A stretch of 64,000 nucleotides of DNA from Dipteris shenzhenensis (taxonomy: Eukaryota > Polypodiophyta > Polypodiopsida > Gleicheniales): NCBI GenBank assembly GCA_047967505.1, contig CM106541.1; one strand, written 5' to 3'. Position numbers and translations under genes: made by a program. Of this stretch, positions 46,001 through 56,234 are shown in pieces. The notes under the pieces are model-generated. The model did no database searches and had not been told where the DNA came from. It saw nothing but the letters and a program-made list of their open reading frames with translations. How positions within the stretch are numbered: position 1 is the stretch's first letter; each line of letters begins with the position of its first letter.

Positions 46001-48839
46001 TAGAGCAATGCAAATTTTAAGAGGGTGAATCTCCAAGTGAACAAGCTATGCATGACAAGGGGAGGCGGCAACAGTGGTGCCAACTTATTGTTAATAGACC
46101 ATTTAATCAAGGGCCAAACCAAAAGACACAAGTATATAGATAATTGCTAGAGGCAAAGCCATTTTTCACAATCGGCAAAATTCCTCTAGCTCTTCCTCAA
46201 TCCTTTCCATAGCCACTGAGCCCCCTCCATCTTCTAACCACCATGATGGTTGTAGCCAAGCAAAATAAGAAGCAAAAGCTTAGGTGACCATGATGAAGTC
46301 CAAAAGAGTCAAAGTGGAGAAGCAAGTAAGAACTAAGTTGGTTCATTGGCCAAGCACAAATAGCCATTAGTAGCAATGAATAGGCTTGGCCAAATTCTGA
46401 GTGCTTCTATGGAATAATTTTTACAATTGGGACCTACATACCAACAACTCAAACCTTCCACGCAGTAGAGTGAAGTGGAACTATCACAAAGGAAGTGGTT
46501 GCCAGAGCATCGAGAGTGTCAAATCCAAAGGAGGACTCCTTAGATCCCCTTGTAGCAGAGTGCAAAGAACTATCCACCAACACGATGTGGCTACTTGGGT
46601 AGGGGAAATTCACCAACAAAATGCAAGGCCCCAAGGCCAAACTACTTCTTTTGTTTTCTTCTAGATTGAGCCCATATCAAGAGCCTGGATATCCATGTGA
46701 CCCAGGGATTAGTGCAAAAGGCACACAAGTTGATATATGAAGTTAGTATCAACTAGGTAAAGATGAGCGCCAATAGCAGCAATGACCATATTAGAAAGAT
46801 CTAGAAAGCCAAAACAAAGAAGAATCCGAAAGAAAAAATGAAGGCCTTCGACGCCGTTGTTGAAGCCAAAGCAAGAAATGTAGTTGCTTCAAGACAGAGT
46901 CAAATGTTTAAAGCCAAAGCCAAAGACAAAAGAACCAAGCTTAGGAAACGAAGGAGCACATCTACCAAGCGGGCAAGGATAATATCAACTTGAGGACCCA
47001 AGTCAAAATTTCAAAAGCAAGAGTTGCCCCAACTGAGGAAAAGGTCCCTATCTACAAATCCATATTGGCTGCATTAGAGGAAAAGTTGATACAACAAGCT
47101 TCACCAATATCTCAAAGGGCCCAACGTAATGCCAAAACTTTAAGAGAACACTGAGGAGCTATTGTGCAATTTCTCAATCAATCGCAAGACTTTGAAAAGT
47201 AAAAAGAGATAAAGGATGATGAGGAGGAGGATGAAGGCAAGGAGGCACCATAGCAATAGGGGCATTGGCCTTGACAGCACCAACATATTCTAAACAAACA
47301 CATCCCAAGGAGATGAAACCAATAGAGCAAATGAAGCATCAAAGCAATCGAGGGAAACCAGAGGCAAAAGTTAAGAAACTGTAGGTCCACAGAAAGAGTG
47401 CACCCCACAAGTAACACATTTGGCAAAAAATGCAACATTGACCAACGAGCCAATTGAGCACAGTACAGAATAAACAAGGGCACAAATGATTGATGAAGAT
47501 GGCATGGCCAATAGAAAAGCAGAAGAAAAAGAATCGGCAAACTAGTAAGCCCACTTCCAAAAGTTGCAAGGCAACAACCCAAAGGGAACGAGCCAGTAAT
47601 ACAAAGATTGGTGGAGCAATGATAAGAGAGCAAGAGCTTGCAATGGATCTTGTAAATTCCAAATGCATTGAGCTCGACAATGATGACATGCTATATCCAC
47701 CTTCTACACATGATCCATTATAATTTTGGCTTCTCACTCTCCATCCCTTGACTAGAAGCCAAAAAGAAATGTAATCATCTACAGTAAAGGAATCAGAGTA
47801 GCAACCACCGACAACAATGACTTAACCACCACCAAGCCCTTGACCAACAATGCTGATCCACTAGAAGAAAGGGAAAGGGCTTAGCCAACCCCTGGGACAA
47901 GGAGAACAAGGAAAAGGAAGCTGATAGCCCAGGATCATAAAAGCCACAAGGAGCACCATTCAGAATTTTTCCATTCGATGTTCCAATGTTCCCTTCATCT
48001 CATTTGGACAAACGAGAATTGTAACTAGGTTGAAACAATAGAATAGAATGAGGAGTTCCTCATAAGAGTACACCAATCTTGCAATATGATGTGTTTTAGC
48101 TTAAATTTTCATCCCCACGAAGGTGCCACATTACCTCACCCAAAAATGCCTGAGGGAGCCACAAGACAATAGACTGAACCAATGCAAACATCTATGCATT
48201 TGGTGTTTACACACATCACATGCTAGTTATGACAACTTACATTTTATAGTTTTGAGCCTCAACTCAGATCGACTTCCTTTGCTATGGAAGCTCTTCATCA
48301 ATGCTAGCACTTTAAAAAGAACCAATAAAATAAATTTTTATTGCTTTTATTGCTACTGTAATGGTTAGTCTATTATAGATTAGCATATATTAGCCTATGT
48401 CTAGAGGAGATTGAACTCCACCAAGCCAATTAACCTTTTGCTCACAAGTGCGCCTCACACTCATCACATAGCCTAAAGATTGAGCACCCACACAATAGTG
48501 AGCAAATTTTACAGCATACAAAGATATTCACATTGTATATTGTATCTTATTCATCTTGCACTTCACATGCCTTCATTGTCAAGCCTTATTAGCTATTTTT
48601 TGGGAATTTGGTGGACACTCTCTCTCTACTCTCTTTAGCCTCATAAAGATTACTAGGCTATTTTCGGTATATTTTTCCATATCAAGATTTCAAATTGGAT
48701 TACATTGCAATTTCTATCTTCACTAGTAGAGTTGATTGCAATTTACACATGAAACTTTTTCATAAAGCACTTTAAGTACTTTTTTTTTTGGCAAAGAGGA
48801 CTTCAACTAATTTTTGCATCATGTGTACATCTAGCAACC
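46001..48839. other. stretch with no assigned gene
   Basis: It follows the gypsy pol relic. It is Lys/Ala-codon-rich on the + strand around 46800-47160 with many stops, and could be a retroelement tail or a neighbouring gag, but no motif decides it. Longer minus-strand frames at 47178-47737 are Cys/Leu/Phe-rich without a recognisable domain. Confidence 0.4.
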
Positions 48840-50660
48840 TCAATCCTTAGGCATCTGCTAAGCTAGACAATTCCAACTATGGTACTATGAATGAAATCCA
48901 TAGTTATCCTATTAGAAGATGGATCTAAACCTAGACCATTTGGTGACCCTACACGTCGACAAATCCTATCATTGCTCAAGTGAAGGTAGAATGGGAAAGG
49001 AAAGACAAGTATGTTCATCAATTGATCAAGTAAAGTTCAAGATGTCATGCTAGGATAATTGAACATCATCACAACATCCAAGTAGCATTGGATGTGATCT
49101 CCAATGTTTATGAGCCCAAGAACCCTTCCAATATTTTGGCAGTCAAAAACTAGATCAATCCTATGAGTCAAGGACATCAACAATCACCTTGTAACTATGA
49201 CAGGAGGGATATTATGAAGTCAATAAAGGTAGTTCAAGTCATCCACAACCATACTAAATGATGGTATGGGGGGATATACTTGGGTGGATGATAGGATGAT
49301 CTAGTTTAGAGTATTTCCACATGAAAGTAATTTCCATCACTTCAAGAAATACAATTAGTTTTACTCAATGGGAAACTCAGTGAGAAACTCGGACCTCAAG
49401 CCATTTGAGCAAGGAAAGGTCAATCTAATGTGTATGCAATTGTAGCCTCAAACAACAGTAGAGGTAGAGGCAAATCATCATTTCACACGTTGAAATCAAC
49501 ATCAACATCAACATCAAAATCAACATCAAAACAAAATCAAGTCAACAATCAGCATCAACATTCAAGAGGAAACTATCTGCATAGAGGCAACTCTTCCAGT
49601 AGAGAACGTTCTCGAGGAAAAGGAAATTATCTAGGAAAATATCAAGCATACACAAATCCTGATTCATAAGTTTGGACACTATGAGAGAGATTAATGCAAC
49701 AAGCAATTTGACCAATGGTCAATCTAGCAACAATAGTGAAGAGAAAATCGTCACATGTCAAACATATACCGATACTACTTTATGAGTTTGGAGACTATGA
49801 GAGAGATTAATGCAAGAATAAATATGACCAATGAGGTCAATGTAGCAACGATAGAGGATACTTCCATGGAAGAGAAAATCATCACAGAGGAAAGCGAAGT
49901 CATAGTCATTATGCCAATTAATCTACCACACTATATCTTGTTAGTGAGGGGATGCAAACTACAGTGATTCCAAAGGTGAATATAGATATCATGTCAACAA
50001 TGCAATAGATGCAGATCAAGATCCATTGTATTTTGCTAGTGGCGCATCGTCTCCAAGACAAGACATCAAAAATGGTTTATAGAGGGCATTGAGCACTGCC
50101 ATTGATTGCCCAAGCTTGCCATATGGATTCTGAGATCATTGCGGAGGGTGACCCTTTCCATGGAATGAAAGACAACTTCAACTCACAAGAATGTCTATCC
50201 ATGTGATTTGAGGAAGCTGAAAAATGTAAGGGAGACTATGACATCAATGATGAGACATTCGTGAAGATTCAAAGAGACTTTAAATTTGAGAAGATCAGAA
50301 AAAGGAGGAGCAAAAGAGAGTACCAAAAGATATCATAGAGAGAAGCATCTTCCTTTGGAAGGACACACCTAGTCCTATTCAAGGGAAATCCATAGTCTCT
50401 ATGAATAACCTTACTAGAAAGAAAGGATCTATGAATGAAGTACTCTATGTTCCTAGCCTCAACAAGAATCATATGTTAGTTGGACAAGTGGTAGAATATG
50501 ACTATAAAGTCATCTTTGATGGAGATGAATGTACGATCTGAGACAAATCCAAACGAGGTCAACCTCACACAGTCAAGGGCAATGGGTTTCTTTTGTGAAC
50601 ATTGAAAAAACTAGCTTATTCACAAGGGGTAAATGCTTAAACTGACTTTGCAACTTATGA
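48840..50660 (+). pseudogene. Ty1/copia gag to pre-integrase remnant
   Basis: The + strand shows a gag core (VEWERKDKYVHQLIK at about 48985-49030, YEPKNPSNILAVKN at 49110-49150), then an Arg/Ser-rich region (49430-49670) and a knuckle-like FGHYERD-type string that has been duplicated. From about 50410 come MNEVLYVPSLNKNHML and YKVIFDGDECTI, the conserved gag-pre-integrase segment of Ty1/copia. Stops and frameshifts are frequent. Integrase core and RT are missing downstream. Confidence 0.8.
49668..49890 (+). repeat. about 116-131-bp tandem duplication inside the copia relic
   Basis: GTTTGGA(C/G)ACTATGAGAGA occurs at about 49670 and 49786. GAAGAGAAAATC(G/A)TCAC occurs at 49738 and 49869. The copies differ by substitutions and a 15-bp length change. 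Confidence 0.88.
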
Positions 50661-50999
50661 TAGAGAGAGGTTAGGAGCACACTCATATTCTATACTTTAT
50701 CAATTGATGGATTGAGGGATCAAAATGTGAGAAGGTTTCATGCCTAAAGAGATGATAAGGTTTGCATTACTCTAATTACTTGTATCTAACAATTAGATAT
50801 ACAAAAAGCATGAAAATAAACCCCTTGTTTAAATGTTCCAAATGGGCAAAAAATCCACAAGTGTTCTTGTAAAAATTTGGAAAGCAATTTTAGATTTTCA
50901 TTTAGACACCCAAATTTTAGCCCATTAGAAAATGAAAAAAACCCAATGAGGATTGATGCAGGTCACCAAGAGAAAATCCTCCCCTTCTTTTGATACATG

Positions 51000-51760
51000 G
51001 TTAGTAAGACTAGAGATCTTAGAGACTGGAAGCCCACCAAATCTTCTCATTGGGAGAAATTTCAAATTTCCTTTTGGAAAAGATTAAAAAAACACTCTTT
51101 TGTTTTGGCTTTCTATTCATGGAGGGATTGTAGTGAATTAGTTGAGCTCGAGGTTTGGGGTAGATCCCACAACAGTGGTTGTTGGAGTCTATTCAACATT
51201 GCCTATGGGACTGTAGGTGGACGAGGATCATTTGGAAGGAAATCACTAGATTATTGAGCATTTTATCCGTTCTCCATTCTTCATGATTTGAGGCTCCATA
51301 GCTTGGCTTTCTCTTTTGGGGCCTCAGATGTTTTATGAGAAGCATGATCTTATTTGACTCTTTCGATTCGATGATGCTTGGTTGAGTCATGCTCTTCGGA
51401 TGATGTTCTTGGATCTGACACTGGATACTCCGTGGGAGATTCTGGTGAGCATGTCAGCATGGCGTATTGGGAGATTTAGATGCACAGAGGCTTTGGATGT
51501 CTACCAAGTCCACCCCTTACACACTATACACACCTTGGTAGCCATTTGGGGGAGCCTTCAGAGGCAGCCTCTACTAGGTGGAATGTTTCCTTGAGGGAGT
51601 GGAATGGTTCACCATTCTTACTGGGGTTCTCCCATAGGGTTGAGGTGGTACTATCAGCTTCAACCTTGGATATTTTCTAGCTCTTTTACATGATATTTTC
51701 TCATGCCTAGGATGATGTACTTCTCCCTTGAGCTTTGCTCTCAAAACTTTATTCATACTT
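51000..51760 (+). pseudogene. LINE 3' remnant (zinc-binding tail region)
   Basis: At about 51182-51256 one + frame reads LESIQHCLWDCRWTRIIWKE, matching the E-x3-H-C-L-W-x-C...W segment of the LINE zinc-binding tail. Downstream, AWLSHALRMMFLDLTLDTPW and MSAWRIGRFRC (about 51380-51490) resemble the Trp-containing C-terminal LINE segment. The T-rich 3' end is not preserved. Confidence 0.65.
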
Positions 51761-51889
51761 AATTGAAGGCTTTTCTTTGTGGGGGGGAACAAAAACCAAT
51801 AAAAATAAAATTAGTGAATGTATATGATCAAAAGCGAAGGGGAGCTTCTCTTTTGTTTTCTTGCAAGTCACCCGCATGGATTACTCTAA

Positions 51890-52090
51890 TCCTAGAGATC
51901 CACATTGAGCTCACATCTTGGAGAGCTTACATTAGTAGTGTGAGCTTACTCTAATCCTCTTGACCCACATTGAGGTCTTGGTGAGACTGACCCACATTGA
52001 GGTCATGGGTTCAAATCCTAGAGAGCTTCTATAGTTGTGCGAATAGGAGCCTATGGGTGGAGACCTTCCACTCCTCAAATTTGAAGGGTC
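51890..52090 (+). repeat. short duplicated block with an RNA polymerase III B-box-like motif (possible SINE)
   Basis: GACCCACATTGAGGTC occurs twice (about 51963 and 51990), and TACTCTAATCCT also recurs. GGTTCAAATCC at 52009-52019 fits the tRNA-type B box. No convincing A box is placed, so a SINE is only suggested. Confidence 0.35.
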
Positions 52091-52469
52091 ACCTAGAATT
52101 TCATTTTGAAGGGTAAATGTATCCTTCTAGTTAAGATGTTTTGGATCATTTTTGAAGGGCACTATAAGAGAATTTTCCAATGTGGCACTTCGTTTTAAAG
52201 GTTCATTTCTATTTACCCTTATGGGGAAGGCCAAAATCCTCTTTGAAGGCGTTCAAATTTAGGGATCGTATGATTTCGAGCCTCCTATAGTGCGTTGGGT
52301 GCACCTTGGGGTCTCTTGTACGGACCCTCTAGGGCTCTCATGGGAGGTGGGTTGTCCTCTGGGTGGGGTGTCCTGGGTTGTCTTGTGTAGTGTTGTGGGA
52401 GGTGGATTGTACTCTATGTGGGAGCTTGGGGCCAATTACACACAAACTGCCCGTACTTGGGCAGGTAGG

Positions 52470-52503
52470 GGCATATGAATACGTGCACGCCATGTATTCA
52501 TAT
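52470..52503. repeat. inverted repeat, 11-bp perfect arms
   Basis: CATATGAATAC and GTATTCATATG flank an 11-base loop. A second small palindrome (CTGCCC...GGGCAG) lies just upstream near 52448-52465. Confidence 0.85.
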
Positions 52504-52849
52504 GTACTAAAAAAGGGCCGCCCATCCCATGGGCAGCCAGTGTTCCCGGTTCATTCATAATGCAGAACACTCGAATAACATTTACCAGAAACAATGAAAC
52601 CTCGGGGATCAACAAAGTCGAAAATAGAGCGGATAACTAAAAGAAGGATTGTAGATATACTTCAAGACATCCAAATGTATAGGAGATCTGAACACAAAAC
52701 TCTCCTCTTGATATTTATTTAAACAAGAATTGAGCTCAGCTTGAGCCAAAACCAGACTAATACATCAGTAACACTGTAGTCCAATAATAGTCGGCTACAC
52801 GAATCATTCTAGAGGCAAAAGTCCAGGAGAGTTTTAACAACTATGGACC

Positions 52850-52982
52850 GTGCAAAATATGGGCCGTCCATCCCATGGGCAGCCAACATCCCCCGCCCAA
52901 GAGTGAATTTGGGAGCTGACAAGAGGAATCGAACCTCTGCCCACCAATTAGAGGCCTTGCACTCTAGGCCACATAGGCAGCT
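52850..52982 (-). mobile_element. tRNA-derived SINE-like unit (tRNA-related head at 52914-52982)
   Basis: On the minus strand a B box GGTTCGATTCC (52935-52925) sits in a perfect 5-bp T-stem. An A-box-like TGGCCTAGAGTGCAAGG (52971-52955) lies upstream at tRNA-like spacing, and the ends GCTGCCT / TGTCAGC pair at 5 of 7 positions. The anticodon arm is not convincing, so it is not a working tRNA. The downstream body (toward 52850) contains GGCTGCCCATGGGATGGACG, which recurs at about 52515-52545, consistent with a dispersed repeat family. Confidence 0.5.
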
Positions 52983-53180
52983 TTCAACTTGTGTAAGAAA
53001 TGCGTTATTTTTTTAAATTTCTCATGTCCTGTTAGGGCACACCACCCATGCCAGTCACAGGGGCGGTGTGTATGTGGAAGGAGAACAAGGATCCTGTGTG
53101 TGGGGCACACTCGTTTGAAAATGCAAAGAGGGAGGGTGCCGTGTGGCAGCAGCCTATTTGACGGACACCATGTCCATACT

Positions 53181-53195
53181 CGTGCGTATATAGCG
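53181..53195 (+). promoter_or_regulatory. TATA-like box upstream of a possible gene start
   Basis: GCGTATATAGCGCC lies about 180 bases before the ATG at 53368, in a locally GC-richer stretch. Confidence 0.35.
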
Positions 53196-53236
53196 CCATT
53201 GCCACGAGGAAATTCATGGGGGTTGCCTGCACTCCT

Positions 53237-53257
53237 TCATCATCATCATCATCATCA
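53237..53257. repeat. (TCA)7 microsatellite
   Basis: A pure trinucleotide run in the presumed leader of the possible gene at 53368. Confidence 0.95.
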
Positions 53258-53367
53258 CTTGCTCAATTTTCCATCTCCATTCATCGCGATCTAGCTTTTC
53301 CATTCCATAATTGGAGCTCTCTTCCCTTCAGCACAGATTCCCCGCTGGCCGTTCCGATTTCCGCCTC

Positions 53368-53786
53368 ATGGCCCTTCGATCGCGCATACCTCGTACCTTG
53401 CGTTTTTTACGGTACCGGCCTCCGTTGACATCGACGCAGCATTCTTGGTATGCCGTTACCCCTCTCTCGGTAGTCATTGTCTCCGAATTATGAGCAATTG
53501 TGCTTGCCAAAAACGTCTACTCAGTACATTTCGACATGCAAGATCCTGCTCCTCTGACGCCTTTGTAACTTCTTAGTTGAGTAACCAACCGCAGAGTAAC
53601 GGAAGGTTTGGGTACCCTATCTTCAAGTTGCCGTGCAGATCTGTTCGTTCTTTGTGTGTAAAATTTCATAGCTAATTTTCTGTGCTAACTAAATGTTGTA
53701 ATGTGTAATTTGCTGACAACAAATTGTTTTATCAGCTATACAGGTGGTCCTAATGGAGGCAAGGCATTCCTCACAGCAGGGACAAG
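53368..53786 (+). CDS. putative 5' gene fragment: presequence-like exon 1 and small exon 2
   Basis: Exon 1 (53368-53447) begins MALRSRIPRTLRFLRYRPPL: Arg-rich and without acidic residues, the look of a mitochondrial targeting presequence. It ends at a GTATGC donor. Exon 2 (53736-53786) follows a TTTTATCAG acceptor, joins in phase, and reads YTGGPNGGKAFLTAG before a GTAC donor. An in-frame upstream ATG exists at 53311. I cannot name the protein and could not find further exons before the retroelement at 54683, which may have cut the gene. The splice-phase fit and presequence character are seen; function is unknown. Confidence 0.42.
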
Positions 53787-54682
53787 GTACAGTAAGTTTC
53801 ATCAGAATGACAGTGATCGCTGAGCTATACCTTCGGATTCAATCTGATGTCTCGTTTAACACGAGGTCACGTAGACATTGGTATACTATTAAGGAGAACT
53901 TGACCAATCCATGATATTTTTTATTCGTAACTTTATCATCAACATCACCAGCAGTGATGCGGTCATGCAAATCCGGTCTTCACTTAGTGCATGGAATTTC
54001 TCCGAAATTGCTTGGAATTAAGCCCAGTGGCGGCTTGAAATATCTATAGGGCATTGAATTTTTTTGCTTTTGCAGCCTCTTTTGTTCATCTCTTTGAGCA
54101 ATCGCCTAAACTTTTGTGTCAACAGTATCCTGCGGAGCATTTTAATAAACATGCTTCTAATCTTTTAATTTCGTGTGACCTGTCACTGAGCAGGCAATTC
54201 TAGATGTGCTTTGACTTTGGGCAAAGGTCCCGGTGCATATGCCGTTTTCTCTTGGGACCTTATTAGCATGGATTTGACTGATAACTCTTAGGCACTGCTT
54301 ACAAGATTCTGGCAAAAGTTAATCAGTCTTCATTTGACATGTGTGCGCCCTTCTAAGGATGATGCAACTATCTGATAATTGATTGGCTATGGCTGGTGCA
54401 TCTATGCACAGGCAGGGCACATGGGACAGCCAAAGGGCTTACATAAAGCAGCCTGATGTGGATAGGATAGCCATGCATCCAGGCAGCAGCCAATTGCAGT
54501 CTGTCATGTGGCTGTCCACAGCAAGGTGCAGCAGGCACAGGTGGCACCAAGCAGCATGTTGCCATAGCACAGGTTGGTGATGCTCTCAGAAAGTTGTTGA
54601 GTTTCTACTTGCGTGGAAATCCATTTCAAGTGGCACCAAACCAATGACAAACTTCAATTTCTAAGGTTCTTTGGGCCCCTCT
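53787..54682. other. stretch between the putative exon 2 and the young LTR element
   Basis: It contains a good polypyrimidine-plus-CAG acceptor-like site near 54076, but no convincing exon follows. Confidence 0.4.
54678..54682. other. target-site duplication, left copy (CCTCT)
   Basis: Five bases directly outside the left LTR, repeated exactly at 61259-61263. Confidence 0.93.
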
Positions 54683-55204
54683 TGACACGTCCCAGCACTC
54701 CTGAAACCCCTGATCTGCAAAATAACCACACACAACATCAGAACTGAGTAGGCTGCTCACCACCCAACCGTGACATCTACGGGATGTGATCCCGAATCAG
54801 AAGATGTCCCCCCGAGCCACGAGCTGAGCTACTGGCACGAACTCCCAATCAGATCCCAAACCAGCCTGGTGTCCCATACCACCAGGTGGCGCTGTGAAGC
54901 CCTGGATCTGCCACTGGGCCTTGGGCTACGCTAAGATGCAGGCGCGCGTCCGCGACACAATCCAGGATCAGACCTAGCACCTGGGAACGAGACTTGCTCC
55001 CAACTGCACACTGAGAACTGAACCCCCTGGGCCTCTTTTATAGACTCGGGCCCCGGCGCCAAAAATAGCGAAGACCTATAAATAGTTCATACCCTTGCCA
55101 CTCAACCCGAGAATCAAGCCTGCCTAGCTCTAACCCTCCCCAGGCTAACCTGAGCTAGTTCTGTGTAACTAGTACACGTCAGATACCGATCCGTGCACAT
55201 GACA
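54683..55204 (-). repeat. 3' LTR of the young chromovirus
   Basis: In element orientation it starts TGTCATGTGCACGG and ends GGGACGTGTCA. A TATA box, CTATAAAAG, lies at 55043-55035 on the minus strand and would set the transcript start about 25-30 bases further on. Confidence 0.98.
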
Positions 55205-55207
55205 TAC

Positions 55208-55219
55208 TCCCCCTCCTCT
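55208..55219 (-). other. polypurine tract
   Basis: AGAGGAGGGGGA on the minus strand lies three bases before the 3' LTR and overlaps the end of the coding region, and is the plus-strand DNA primer site. Confidence 0.93.
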
Positions 55220-55967
55220 AAGAACTCACTCCTGAGTTCGCTAAGAAATCGGGAAATGTTCTTTGGAGGTTTTGTAATGTCTCCCATGTTGCATCCTCCT
55301 CAACACGATCCTTCCACTTAATCTTGTATTCTGTGATAGTACGATTTCGAATCTGTCTTTCACGGAATTCAAGAATAGATTCAGGTTCGTGAGGAATAAA
55401 AGTTAAATCTGTAACTTCTATAATCTCATGAGGAGAAACAATTTGATCATCTGCACCCAATACTTCTTTCAGTCTACTGACATGAAAGACTGGATGTACT
55501 TTAACATCAGGAGGCAATTCTAGTCGATATGCAACTGGTCCAATTCTTTTAATGACCTTGAATGGGCCACAGTATCTGGGGGATAATTTCGGAACCAAAC
55601 CAGTACTTAGGCTCTTGGATTCCTTAGGAATTCTCAAATATACCATCGTTCCTTCAGAGAACTCTCTAGGTGAACGATGTCTATTAGCATAAAATCTGTC
55701 CCGATCTTGGGCACTTCTAATAGATTCCTTGGCAAACTGCAACATTTCCTGCATGTCTTGCAAGAAGTTCTTAGCAGCATCATTTTGAATTCCTTTTAAT
55801 CCAACCATAACTGGTGACTTAGGTTGAAACCCGTACATAAGCATAAAAGGACTATAACCTGTACTAGAATGCTTTGCACTGTTGTAAGCAAATTCAATCA
55901 TGGGTAGATAATCTTCCCACGAAGACTGTCTCTTAGATACATATGCCCGAAGCATGTCTTCAACCAA
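55218..55967 (-). pseudogene. integrase C-terminal and chromodomain segment, beyond a nonsense codon
   Basis: Same frame as the preceding segment but after the TAG. It has a GPF box at 134-136 (RYCGPFKVIKRIGP, the GPY/F module), FHVSRLKEVLG, and a chromodomain at about 195-242 with the aromatic residues Y214, W218 and W228 (EYKIKWKDRVEEDATW). The stop lies just before the polypurine tract. The sequence is otherwise undamaged, consistent with recent loss. Confidence 0.93.
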
Positions 55968-56234
55968 CTAGTTGACCTTTTCTGTACTGCCATCAGATTG
56001 TGCATGATCTGAGGAACTCATACTTAGAGAAGTTTCTAACTTCTCAAATACAAGTGTCCAAAAGTTACTTGTAAACTTTGAGTCCCTGTCACTGACTATG
56101 TCAGATGGCAAACCATACAGCTTGAACAAGTGGTCCACAAACTCGTGAGCCAACTGAACAGCTGAAATAGTTGTTCTTGTAGGTAAGAATCTAGCCATTT
56201 TTGTCAAACGGTCAACTATGACCCAAATAGTCAT
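55968..56234 (-). pseudogene. integrase core segment, displaced by a frameshift
   Basis: It continues integrase in another frame from the overlap with the main frame (56212-56234). It holds SDRDSKF (second catalytic Asp, residue 49 of this 88-codon segment) and STEKVN (catalytic Glu, residue 85). The 35-residue spacing is the D-D35-E signature. The segment ends in a TAG where the decayed relative at 4320 has a Gln codon (CAA), so a one-base C-to-T change of a CAG explains the stop. Its apparent start codon is not a real start. Confidence 0.93.

Noticed and set aside
47178-47737. Minus-strand Cys/Leu/Phe-rich frames of 130-150 codons
   Set aside because: No recognisable domain. The opposite strand is Lys/Ala/Gln-rich and resembles decayed retroelement text, so these are probably antisense artefacts.
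52914-52982. Functional tRNA gene
   Set aside because: The T-arm and boxes are good, but the acceptor stem has mismatches and no proper anticodon arm forms. A SINE-like head is the better reading.
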